Shown piece by piece: positions 36,233 through 43,722 of a stretch of 64,000 bases of DNA. The stretch comes from Agrobacterium tumefaciens (GTDB taxonomy: Bacteria > Pseudomonadota > Alphaproteobacteria > Rhizobiales > Rhizobiaceae). A model generated the notes under the pieces. The model was not told where the DNA came from. It worked only from the letters and a program-made list of their open reading frames with translations, and did no database searches. Position 1 is the first letter of the stretch. The number at the start of each line of letters is the position of its first letter. The DNA is taken from the NCBI RefSeq assembly GCF_013318015.2, contig NZ_CP115843.1, forward strand, positions 186,001 through 250,000, written 5' to 3'. Made by a program: the position numbers and the translations under genes.

Positions 36233-37321
36233 ATGGATCTGGGACTTTTCCACATGCCACTGCATCCGGCTCACAGGGCGCTAGTCGACGTATTGGCTGA
36301 AAACACAGAAAAGATCATCTATGCTGATCAACTCGGCTTCTCAGAGGTCTGGATCGGCGAACATTATTCGGCCACCACCGAGCCGATTACGGCTCCCATG
36401 ATGTTTATGGCCTCGCTCATTCCGCTGACCAAAAACATCCGCTTCGGTACCGGCGTCCTTTGCCTTCCGAACCATCATCCTGCGCAGATAGCCGGTCAGG
36501 CCGCGCTGTTTGACCACATGACGAAGGGCCGTTTTAACATGGGTATCGGCCCAGGCGGCCTTGCCTCCGACATGGAACTCTTCGACGTGCTCGACGGCAC
36601 TGAACGCGCCGAGCGCTTCGCCGAATCGATCAGCATGATTAAGCAGATTTGGTCCCAGGAGCCACCGTATGACATCAAGGGCAAGCACTGGCACATCAAG
36701 CTGACCGACAACATCATTCCGGAACTCGGCGTAGGCTACATGCAGAAGCCCTACACCAAGCCGCATCCTCCGATTTCACTGTCGTCCATGTCGCCGGACG
36801 GAAATTCGGTCGCACATGCAGTCAAGATGGGGTGGAAGCCTATCACCGCGAATTTCGCGCCGGAGAGCACTGTCATCAACCACTGGAACAAGTATGTGGA
36901 AGGCTGCGAGGCAGTCGGCAAGAAGGCAACCGGCAAGGAATGGTCGGTCGCCCGCAACATCCTGATCGCCGAGACCGATGAGCAGGCCGAAGACTGGTTG
37001 CTGGATCCGGAAGGTTCCGACTTCTACTACTTCGATTATCTCTGGAAGGTCCTGAAAGTCGCGAACTACACCGCCGTCGCGAAGCCCGACATCACCATGG
37101 CCGATGAGGACGTGACCGTCGAGTCCATCGTCAAGGCCTCTGTCATCTACGGTTCACGCAAGACCGTGATCGACAAAATTATGTCGCTGCGCGAGCGTTC
37201 CGGCCCGTGGAATGTGCTCCTCAAGGCTGCGATGGACGGATCTGGCAAGAACCGCGAGCGCGAGCGGCTGACGATGCGTCGCCTGGCCGAAGACGTTCTC
37301 CCAGTCATCAACGCAGGTTGA
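36233..37321 (+). CDS. LLM-class flavin-dependent monooxygenase (LimB-like), copy 1
   Basis: A 362-residue bacterial luciferase-fold monooxygenase that uses FMNH2 and oxygen. GLFHMPLHPAHRALVDVL, QLGFSEVWIGEHYSATTEPITAPMMF, FGTGVLCLPNHHPAQIAGQAALFDHMTKGRFNMGIGPGGLASDMELF and a long middle insert are in the subgroup containing limonene 1,2-monooxygenase (LimB) and related cyclic-substrate enzymes. ATG 36233 follows AAGGGAGG. It sits between a flavin reductase and a CoA-transferase. The protein at 52275-53357 is a close paralogue of the same length, about 15 kb away on the other strand. The substrate is inferred to be alicyclic or terpenoid, not shown. Confidence 0.9.
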   Translation: MDLGLFHMPLHPAHRALVDVLAENTEKIIYADQLGFSEVWIGEHYSATTEPITAPMMFMASLIPLTKNIRFGTGVLCLPNHHPAQIAGQAALFDHMTKGRFNMGIGPGGLASDMELFDVLDGTERAERFAESISMIKQIWSQEPPYDIKGKHWHIKLTDNIIPELGVGYMQKPYTKPHPPISLSSMSPDGNSVAHAVKMGWKPITANFAPESTVINHWNKYVEGCEAVGKKATGKEWSVARNILIAETDEQAEDWLLDPEGSDFYYFDYLWKVLKVANYTAVAKPDITMADEDVTVESIVKASVIYGSRKTVIDKIMSLRERSGPWNVLLKAAMDGSGKNRERERLTMRRLAEDVLPVINAG

Positions 37322-37380
37322 TGACCTCCGTGGGCGAGAGGTCAAGCTCTCGCCCACTTTATTCTCTTGAGGAACCACCA

Positions 37381-38565
37381 ATGGCGCAATTTTTACCGGG
37401 CTGCCTTGCAGGTACCCTCGTCCTCGATGCGTCTCGCGTTCTGGCCGGTCCCTTCGCCGGACAGCTTCTGGGCGATCATGGTGCGGACGTCATCAAGGTT
37501 GAATCCTTCGACGGCGACGATACACGGGGCTACGGCCCGCCCTTCGTGGACGGAACGGCTCCCTATTTTCTCGGTCTCAACCGCAACAAACGCGATCTGG
37601 CGCTTGATCTGTCGGGCCCGGACGGGATCGGGCTGTTGTTCGAGATGCTCGAAACCGTCGATGTCTTTATCGAAAATTTCAAGCTCAGCACCTGGAAAAA
37701 ATGGGGGGTCAACGACCTGAAGGAGCTAACCCACCGCTTCCCGAGGCTGGTGCATTGCAGGGTGTCCGGTTTCGGCGAGACGGGCCAGTATGGCGGGCTT
37801 CCGGGTTATGATGCGGCATTGCAGGCCATGTCGGGCCTGATGGCCGTCAACGGTCCGCCCGATATCGATGCCTGCCGAATTGGGATTCCGATCGTCGACA
37901 CCTGTACGGGCATGTATGGCTGTATCGGAATCTTGCTCGCCCTCTTGGAGCGCAACCGCTCCGGACGCGGCCAGCAGGTTGAAGTCACGCTCTATGATAC
38001 GGCGCTCGCAATGTTGCATCCGCATGCGTCCAATGTTCTCAATGGTGGCAAGGCGAGCCGCACCGGCAACGGCCATCCAAATATCGTGCCGTACGACCTC
38101 TTCCCGACGGCAAATGTTCCGCTGTTTCTCGCCGTCGGCAATGACCGGCAATTCCGCACGCTCTGCACCGAGCTTGGTATGGCGGCGCTCGGCACTGATC
38201 CTCTCTATAGGACCAATGGCGACCGGGTTGTGAACCGGGATACGCTGCGGGCTGCGCTTCTGCCGGCGCTGTCTGGTGAAGACGGCATGGCGCTGTTCAA
38301 GCGGCTGATGCAGCTCGGCGTGCCCTGCGCGCCGGTTCTGTCGGTCGATGAGGCACTGGCGCTCGATCACACCGCCACACGCGAGATGGTGGCCGAACTT
38401 GACGGTTACCGGGGGGCTGGCGTTTCCGTCAAACTCGACCGGACGCCGGGCTCAGTGCGGTTGCCACCACCGGCAATCGGTCAGCATAGCCGCGAGGTGC
38501 TGACACGCTTCGGTCTCGATGCTGCCCGGATCGACAGGCTGATCGAGGCGTCGGTCGTCAAATGA
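37381..38565 (+). CDS. Family III (CaiB/BaiF) CoA-transferase, copy 1
   Basis: A 394-residue CoA-transferase that moves CoA between carboxylic acids through an aspartyl-CoA intermediate. ASRVLAGPFAGQLLGDHGADVIKVESFDGDDTRGYGPPFVDGTAPYFLGLNRNKRDLALDL is the N-terminal family signature; the nucleophile Asp lies in GLPGYDAALQAMSGLMAVNG, the usual position. ATG 37381 is taken from the GAGG upstream and the family start; the frame opens earlier but overlaps the monooxygenase gene. It presumably activates the acid formed after ring oxygenation. A paralogue lies at 50171-51370. Confidence 0.92.
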   Translation: MAQFLPGCLAGTLVLDASRVLAGPFAGQLLGDHGADVIKVESFDGDDTRGYGPPFVDGTAPYFLGLNRNKRDLALDLSGPDGIGLLFEMLETVDVFIENFKLSTWKKWGVNDLKELTHRFPRLVHCRVSGFGETGQYGGLPGYDAALQAMSGLMAVNGPPDIDACRIGIPIVDTCTGMYGCIGILLALLERNRSGRGQQVEVTLYDTALAMLHPHASNVLNGGKASRTGNGHPNIVPYDLFPTANVPLFLAVGNDRQFRTLCTELGMAALGTDPLYRTNGDRVVNRDTLRAALLPALSGEDGMALFKRLMQLGVPCAPVLSVDEALALDHTATREMVAELDGYRGAGVSVKLDRTPGSVRLPPPAIGQHSREVLTRFGLDAARIDRLIEASVVK

Positions 38566-38571
38566 ATGGCT

Positions 38572-38609
38572 GGAAACTGTTGCATGTGAGACTCAGTGAG
38601 ACAGTTTCC
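38572..38609. promoter_or_regulatory. Inverted repeat with nested direct repeats
   Basis: GGAAACTGT (38572-38580) and ACAGTTTCC (38601-38609) are a perfect 9-bp inverted pair 20 bases apart. Between and into them, GTGAGAC occurs twice with a 10-base period (38586-38592, 38596-38602), one helical turn. It follows the CoA-transferase stop and precedes the second flavin reductase gene. There is no T-run, so an operator is more likely than a terminator. Confidence 0.45.
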
Positions 38610-38701
38610 GGTCCCAGAATAGACATTGCCCCGCAGGGCACTTGCCAGTAACTTCTGGACGTGCCCGAACGAAAACAACGGCCGTAGCTTGGAATGTGCT
38701 G

Positions 38702-39244
38702 ATGTATGGACCATCCTTACCCTGCTGCGACGGGGACCCGGAATTCGCCGAGACTCTTCGAACGGCACTGCGCGGGACGGCGGTGAACGTTGCTATACTG
38801 ACAACCTGCGATCGTGCTGGTATCAGTCACGGTATCGTGGTAACGACGGGCGTGCCGTTTTCGACCTACAGGCCGGCAATGATCGTTACCGTCAAGCATA
38901 GTGCATCCGCCTATCCAGCGATCTGTGACAGCAATTACTTCTGCCTGAACCAGATTGCCGCCGACGAGATGGATCTTCTCGATCGCTTCAGCCGGAGCGA
39001 CCTGAGAGCCTCGCGGTTCACCACGGGCCGCTGGTCGGTAGGGCCATTTGGCTTGCCGTATCTTGACAGCGCGAGGGCTTGCTTCTTCTGTGATGTTCAG
39101 GGTGCGCATGCGCACGAAGACCAGACGGTTTTCATCGGCAGGATCGTCGGAACTAGGGTTGACGAGCGTGGCAGACACGCCAGCGAGCCGCTGATCTGGA
39201 TTAATGGCGGGGCCGCAAGGCTTCAGACGAGAGAATATGCGTAG
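38702..39244 (+). CDS. Flavin reductase domain protein, copy 2
   Basis: About 180 residues from ATG 38702 (GGAATG upstream); TTG 38642 would give 200. It has the flavin reductase split-barrel pattern (LRGTAVNVAILTTCDRAGISHGIVVTTGVPFSTYRPAMIVTVKHSASAYPAI, then DQTVFIGRIVGTRVD and EPLIWINGGA). It is more divergent than the copy at 35645: it lacks part of the N-terminal AVTSA segment and carries several extra Cys. It may reduce flavin for one of the two monooxygenases or be a flavin-binding sensor. It lies just before the AcoR-like regulator gene on the same strand. Confidence 0.8.
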   Translation: MYGPSLPCCDGDPEFAETLRTALRGTAVNVAILTTCDRAGISHGIVVTTGVPFSTYRPAMIVTVKHSASAYPAICDSNYFCLNQIAADEMDLLDRFSRSDLRASRFTTGRWSVGPFGLPYLDSARACFFCDVQGAHAHEDQTVFIGRIVGTRVDERGRHASEPLIWINGGAARLQTREYA

Positions 39245-39292
39245 GCCTTGCATCCTGTAAGGTGACACATCAACTGTCTTGGGAGGGGCACG

Positions 39293-41152
39293 ATGTGGGA
39301 GACGGACGTATTTGAGGCGCGCGGCTATGCCGACCCGCTTACCACTGAAATTTCCAACATTCTTCGGTCGCGCGGCGCCCGGGAGGAACGACTTCCCGAT
39401 GTTGTGGAGCAGTCATGGAAGCGTTGCCTCGCGGATTACAACCTGCTTCCGGACGCGGTTCCGAGGGCATCTGTCCTCAGTCACTCTGAGATCCGGCTGC
39501 AACTCGAAGAGCGGCAGGAATTCATGCGGATCGCCGAACCCGAGGTCGAGCGCCTTTTCCGTCGGTTGGTGGACAGTGAATATCTGGTGTCATTGGCATC
39601 GTCCCAGGGCGCGATGGTTCTGTTCCGCTGCGATTATCAGTATCTCAGCGACCTGGCTGGCTCTGGCGTGATACCTGGTTCGATCTGGACCGAGGACCAG
39701 CAGGGCACCAATGGTGTCGGCACCTGCCTTCGGGTGGGTAAGCCCGTTACGATCGCCGGGTCGGAACATTACGGCTCGGTTATTCAGCGCCTCACCTGTC
39801 TCACGGCCCCTGTTCTCGGCCGCAATGGAGCGATCGAAAGTGTGATCAACGTGACGACGGCGCGCGATGGTGACGCCCGGACCAACCGGATCGTCCAGAG
39901 TATCGTCGAGCGGTCGGCACGGCGGATCGAGAACGGCTATTTCGGGCGCCTAAACCGCAAGAACCTGATGCTGCGTATTCTCGATAATGGCGATACCGCC
40001 GACATTGCCGACGAAGGCCGGATCGCACTCGACGACAATGGCCGGGTGCTCGACAGCTCTTCGTTCACCGCGCGCATCCTCGGCCAGGATCTTAGCAATC
40101 TGACAGGGCAATCTGCTGAAGACCTGTTCGAGATGAGCCATTCGCTGTCAGAGGTCCGTCCGAATGCGCCCATTACACTGAACTATCGGGGCCGGACCCT
40201 GCAGGCGGTTTTGACGATGCCGGAAACGCGGCAGCGTTCTCAATCTAGCCTGATCGTCTCGCGGCCCTTGACGCCGGCACTGCGGACCATCGATGCCCCC
40301 GAGGAACCGCTTCGCATCAACCCGGTTCTTTCGCAGGCGCTTGACCGCGCACGGCGTCTTCTGATGGTAGGCCTGCCGCTGGTGATCACGGGAGAAACGG
40401 GCACCGGTAAGACCGCCTTTGCCAAGGCTGTCGCTCGCTGCTACTTCGGCGAAGATAGCGACATTGTCTTCATCGATTGCGCCTCGCTCAAGAGACATGG
40501 GAATCTAGACGATCTCCTGCAAAGGCGGGTTTCGGGCGAGCGTTGCTGCCTGATCATCGACCGCATCGATGAACTGGATGAAGTCCGGCAGACAGCGCTG
40601 CTGGCCCTCCTGGAAAATGACCGACGGGCGAGTAACAATGGCGTCGGCGTGATCGTTATTTCCCCACATGACATGGATCATCTTGTGCGCGAGAACCGCA
40701 TGCGTGTTGATCTCGCCCATCGGCTCAAGGGTGGACAGGTCGCACTTCCGCCGCTGCGGTGCGTGCCGGACCTAGAAGCGACGATTATCGACTTGTTCAA
40801 AATCGAACGCGAAGCGCTCGGCAAACCAACGTTGGAACTCGATGACGATTCCAGGCTGGTACTGATGCACTACTATTGGCCGGGCAATGTGCGCGAACTG
40901 CGCAACACGCTGCGCCATGCCGTCGCACTCGCCGATGGCAGGCAGATCGGGCTGGAGCATCTGCCAGACAATATTGTCGAGGAAATCGCCCGCAAGGATT
41001 TGACGGCGCGCTCGCAATCGGAAGCGTCGAAGATCGAAGCGGCGTTACGCTACAATGGCGGCAATGTCTCGCTGACAGCCCGCTATCTGGGCGTATCGCG
41101 CGCAACGCTCTACCGGAAGATCGAGATCGATAAGGTGCGTAGCGACGCCTGA
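39293..41152 (+). CDS. AcoR-like enhancer-binding regulator with degenerate AAA+ domain
   Basis: A 619-residue regulator with the AcoR/DhaR layout. A GAF-type sensor lies at about 55-200 (GSIWTEDQQGTNGVGTCLRVGKPVTIAGSEHY), a PAS-like segment at about 230-310, an AAA+ domain at about 345-570 and a Fis-type HTH at about 578-619 (GGNVSLTARYLGVSRATLYRKI). Walker A is present (GETGTGKT, about 367), as is WPGNVRELRNTLRHA near 531. However, the stretch after Walker A is shortened (FIDCASLKRHGNLDDLLQRRVSGERCCLIIDRIDELD): the ELFGH and GAFTGA loop needed to contact sigma-54 is missing. It may act without sigma-54. It probably controls the surrounding flavin/CoA genes. Confidence 0.9.
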   Translation: MWETDVFEARGYADPLTTEISNILRSRGAREERLPDVVEQSWKRCLADYNLLPDAVPRASVLSHSEIRLQLEERQEFMRIAEPEVERLFRRLVDSEYLVSLASSQGAMVLFRCDYQYLSDLAGSGVIPGSIWTEDQQGTNGVGTCLRVGKPVTIAGSEHYGSVIQRLTCLTAPVLGRNGAIESVINVTTARDGDARTNRIVQSIVERSARRIENGYFGRLNRKNLMLRILDNGDTADIADEGRIALDDNGRVLDSSSFTARILGQDLSNLTGQSAEDLFEMSHSLSEVRPNAPITLNYRGRTLQAVLTMPETRQRSQSSLIVSRPLTPALRTIDAPEEPLRINPVLSQALDRARRLLMVGLPLVITGETGTGKTAFAKAVARCYFGEDSDIVFIDCASLKRHGNLDDLLQRRVSGERCCLIIDRIDELDEVRQTALLALLENDRRASNNGVGVIVISPHDMDHLVRENRMRVDLAHRLKGGQVALPPLRCVPDLEATIIDLFKIEREALGKPTLELDDDSRLVLMHYYWPGNVRELRNTLRHAVALADGRQIGLEHLPDNIVEEIARKDLTARSQSEASKIEAALRYNGGNVSLTARYLGVSRATLYRKIEIDKVRSDA

Positions 41153-41352
41153 TAGGCGCAGGCTAATTGGCCTGCCATCCCCTGCTTTCCGCGATCCTGA
41201 GACCGTGATGGAGGCCTATTTGGCCTGTCCATCACCAGTCGCCTTCTGCTGATCAAAATCCCATGCTCCGGATACGGCCCTTGCTGAACGGAAAGGCCGG
41301 CAATCGCTTGCCGGCGTTTCCGTCTTGCGATCCTTTTGCCGCGTTCCACGTC

Positions 41353-42141
41353 TCAGCCCAGAGAGAAGCCACCGTCGACAGCCAGCGCTTGGCCAGTCAC
41401 ATGCGGTGCACAGGCGAGGTAGACGACCATCTGGCCCATGTCTTCCGGAGTCTGGGCCACACCCTGGGGCAGGAACACCTTCTGGTGGCGCTCCCACGAG
41501 GCTTCCTCGCTCTCGCCTGGCTGGGCCCACTTGCTGGAAAGTCCGGTTTCTCCGCGCCACATGCCGGTTCCGACGATGCCGGGGCACAGCGCGTTGACGG
41601 TGATGCCTTCTTGCGCAACTTCCTTGGCAACTGCATTGGTGAAGCCGATGACACCGAACTTCGTTGCCGAGTAGTGCGACAGTGCCGGGAAACCTACTTT
41701 GCCGGCGATCGAGGCGGTGTTGATGATGCGGCCATATTGCTGCTTGCGCATCACCGCCACTTCCGCCTGCGTGCACAGGAAGACGCCACGCAGATTGGTG
41801 TTGATACAATCATCCCACTGTTCGACAGTCAGTTCGCCGATCCCCCCGAGACTGACGACGCCGGCATTGTTCATGGCGATATCCAGCCGGCCGAACTGTT
41901 TGACGGTAGCATCCACCATCGCCGTCACGCTTTCCGGCTCTCGAACATCCACGAGGATGGCGGCGCTGCGCCGACCAATCTGGCTGACGGAATGCGCGCC
42001 GTCTTCTGCAAGCTCCTTGGTATAATCGGCGACGACCACGTCGGCACCCGCCTGCGCAAGGCTTGTCGCGATCGCAAGACCGATCCCCCGCCCGCCGCCA
42101 GTGACCAATGCAATCCTGCCTTCCAGTGAAAATTGCGACAT
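41353..42141 (-). CDS. Short-chain dehydrogenase/reductase
   Basis: A 262-residue NAD(P)-dependent SDR. It has ALVTGGGRGIGLAIATSLAQAG (cofactor), NNAGVV, Ser in IINTASIAGK, SHYSATKFGVIGFT (Tyr and Lys) and VNALCPGIVGTGMW, so it is catalytically complete. ATG 42141 follows GGAGGAG; the frame extends upstream to 42312 without family character. It resembles cyclic alcohol and 3-hydroxyacyl dehydrogenases. It diverges from the second SDR at 42400. It is a candidate for oxidising a ring hydroxyl before or after the monooxygenase step. Confidence 0.9.
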   Translation of the reverse strand: MSQFSLEGRIALVTGGGRGIGLAIATSLAQAGADVVVADYTKELAEDGAHSVSQIGRRSAAILVDVREPESVTAMVDATVKQFGRLDIAMNNAGVVSLGGIGELTVEQWDDCINTNLRGVFLCTQAEVAVMRKQQYGRIINTASIAGKVGFPALSHYSATKFGVIGFTNAVAKEVAQEGITVNALCPGIVGTGMWRGETGLSSKWAQPGESEEASWERHQKVFLPQGVAQTPEDMGQMVVYLACAPHVTGQALAVDGGFSLG

Positions 42142-42399
42142 GTTCTCCTCCACTCGTTGTTTGTCGCCACAATTAAACTTATCGGACCACGCGCCTACGC
42201 GACGTTCAATTGACTCAACCGCAGCACCGAGCAGGCCCCCGACTGTCACACAAAGTACAATTGCGAGGCGCGCCGGGGCTTTGCAGGATGGCGTAGGGAA
42301 GAGAACGAGCATGGAGGATTGCCGATGACTTCTGATCGCTGGACGTCGGTCCGGTCACAGAGCCGCGCGTGGGCGAATAGCCGACCGGTGGCGCCTTAG

Positions 42400-43176
42400 A
42401 TGTCGCTGGGTGCATTTTCTCCGGATTGCTTGAAAGACCGCACTGCCATCATCACCGGCGGGGCTAGCGGCGTTGGTTTCACCATCGCGCAGACGCTGGC
42501 CCAAGCGGGCGCCAATGTCGTGTTGGCGAGCCGCAAGCTGGAGCGGCTGCAGGAGGCTGCCCGGCAGATTTCGGACAGTGGCGGGCGCGCCATCGCTGTG
42601 CAAGCCGATGTTCGCCAACCTGAAACCGTGCAGGCCGCAGTCGATGTCGCCGTCGAAACCTTTGGCGGCCTCGACATCGTGATTGCCAATGCGGCCGGCA
42701 ATTTTGTTGTACCCTTTGCCGAGATGTCCTTCAATGCCTGGCGCACTGTGGTGGATATCGACCTGCACGGCACATTCCATTGCGCAAAGATTGGCTATCC
42801 CCATCTGAAGGCCTCGGTCTTTGGCGGACGCTTTATCGCGATCTCGACCATGCGGGCGCTCGAAGGCTGGGCCGGCTGCGCGCATGCCGCCGCCGCCAAA
42901 GCTGGCGTCATGTCGCTGATCCGCACACTGGCGGTGGAATGGGGGCCGGATGGCATCTTGTGCAACACCATTGCGCCAGGCCCGGTGGCGGGCACCGAAG
43001 GTGTTAAACGCCTGTATGAAGAGACCGGCCAAGCGACCGATCTCCCGCTTGGCCGCCTTGGGCAGAAAGAGGATGTTGCCCAGGCAATCCTCTATCTCTG
43101 CTCGGATGCGGCACGTTTCGTGACCGGCACTGATCTGGTTGTCGATGGGGGCCGCCAGCGCGGTCAGAGAGGATGA
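42400..43176 (+). CDS. SDR of the 2,4-dienoyl-CoA reductase (DECR2) type
   Basis: A 258-residue SDR with TAIITGGASGVGFTIAQTLAQAG and IANAAGNFVVPFAEMS. The usual Tyr of YxxxK is absent: the segment is CAHAAAAKAGV, with His five and Ala four residues before the Lys, exactly as in peroxisomal 2,4-dienoyl-CoA reductases. LAVEWGPDGILCNTIAPGPVAGTEGVKRL matches that group. It would reduce a 2,4-dienoyl-CoA or a similar unsaturated CoA ester with NADPH, helping beta-oxidation of unsaturated intermediates. It overlaps the riboflavin kinase gene by 4 bases. Confidence 0.88.
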   Translation: MSLGAFSPDCLKDRTAIITGGASGVGFTIAQTLAQAGANVVLASRKLERLQEAARQISDSGGRAIAVQADVRQPETVQAAVDVAVETFGGLDIVIANAAGNFVVPFAEMSFNAWRTVVDIDLHGTFHCAKIGYPHLKASVFGGRFIAISTMRALEGWAGCAHAAAAKAGVMSLIRTLAVEWGPDGILCNTIAPGPVAGTEGVKRLYEETGQATDLPLGRLGQKEDVAQAILYLCSDAARFVTGTDLVVDGGRQRGQRG

Positions 43177-43562
43177 TGACGCACTCGCTTCCAATGAAGC
43201 TGCGTGGCACGGTTGCCCATGGCGACAAGCGCGGCCGAGTACTGGGCTTCCCGACCGCGAATATCAATGCTGGTATCCCGAATATGGAATTTGGCGTCTA
43301 TGCGTCGGAAACCCGCATCGTGGGCGAGGGCAAGATTTGGCGCTCGGTGACCTCTTACGGAACCCGCCCAACTTTCCAAGGCGCGGACCAGCGGATCGAA
43401 ACGCATATTCTCGAATTCCAGTGGGATATTTATGGCCGCGAGATCGAAGTCCGGCTTCTGGCCTTCATACGCCCAGAAATGCGGTTCACCTCTGTCGATG
43501 AGCTGATTGCAACGATGCAGCAGGATCTCGGTCTGGTTGGGGCGCTCAATCCCGCCTACTGA
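43173..43562 (+). CDS. Stand-alone riboflavin kinase domain protein
   Basis: A 129-residue protein made only of the flavokinase domain normally found at the C-terminus of bifunctional RibF. LRGTVAHGDKRGRVLGFPTANI holds the ATP-binding GxxxGRxLGFPTAN loop; SYGTRPTFQGADQRIETHILEF with Glu and DIYGREIEVRLLAFIRPEMRF complete the fold. It should convert riboflavin plus ATP to FMN and cannot make FAD, since the adenylyltransferase half is missing. Translation is coupled (ATGA) to the dienoyl-CoA reductase-like gene. With the two FMN-dependent monooxygenases nearby, a dedicated FMN source is the simplest reading. Confidence 0.9.
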   Translation: MMTHSLPMKLRGTVAHGDKRGRVLGFPTANINAGIPNMEFGVYASETRIVGEGKIWRSVTSYGTRPTFQGADQRIETHILEFQWDIYGREIEVRLLAFIRPEMRFTSVDELIATMQQDLGLVGALNPAY

Positions 43563-43589
43563 CATGGTCAATTAACATTCGCCGATCCG

Positions 43590-43626
43590 CCCCAAGACCG
43601 GGGTCAATGCGTGTCCGGTCTTGGGG
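43590..43626 (+). terminator. Terminator of the riboflavin kinase operon
   Basis: CCCCAAGACCGG / CCGGTCTTGGGG, a perfect 12-bp stem with a 13-base loop, 28 bases after the stop; the tail CGTCTTATGTTTT is T-rich. Confidence 0.8.
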
Positions 43627-43661
43627 CGTCTTATGTTTTCGGGAAATCCAGGGCGATAAAA

Positions 43662-43687
43662 AGCCCGACCGAGGTCCCGGGCGGGCT
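43662..43687 (-). terminator. Terminator of the aldehyde dehydrogenase/ABC operon
   Basis: On the minus strand AGCCCG...CGGGCT is followed by TTTTTATC, a standard Rho-independent signal 36 bases after the aldehyde dehydrogenase stop. Confidence 0.75.
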
Positions 43688-43722
43688 GTTGCGTCTGTTG
43701 CGCCGTCACGCTGGAGCGCGGG

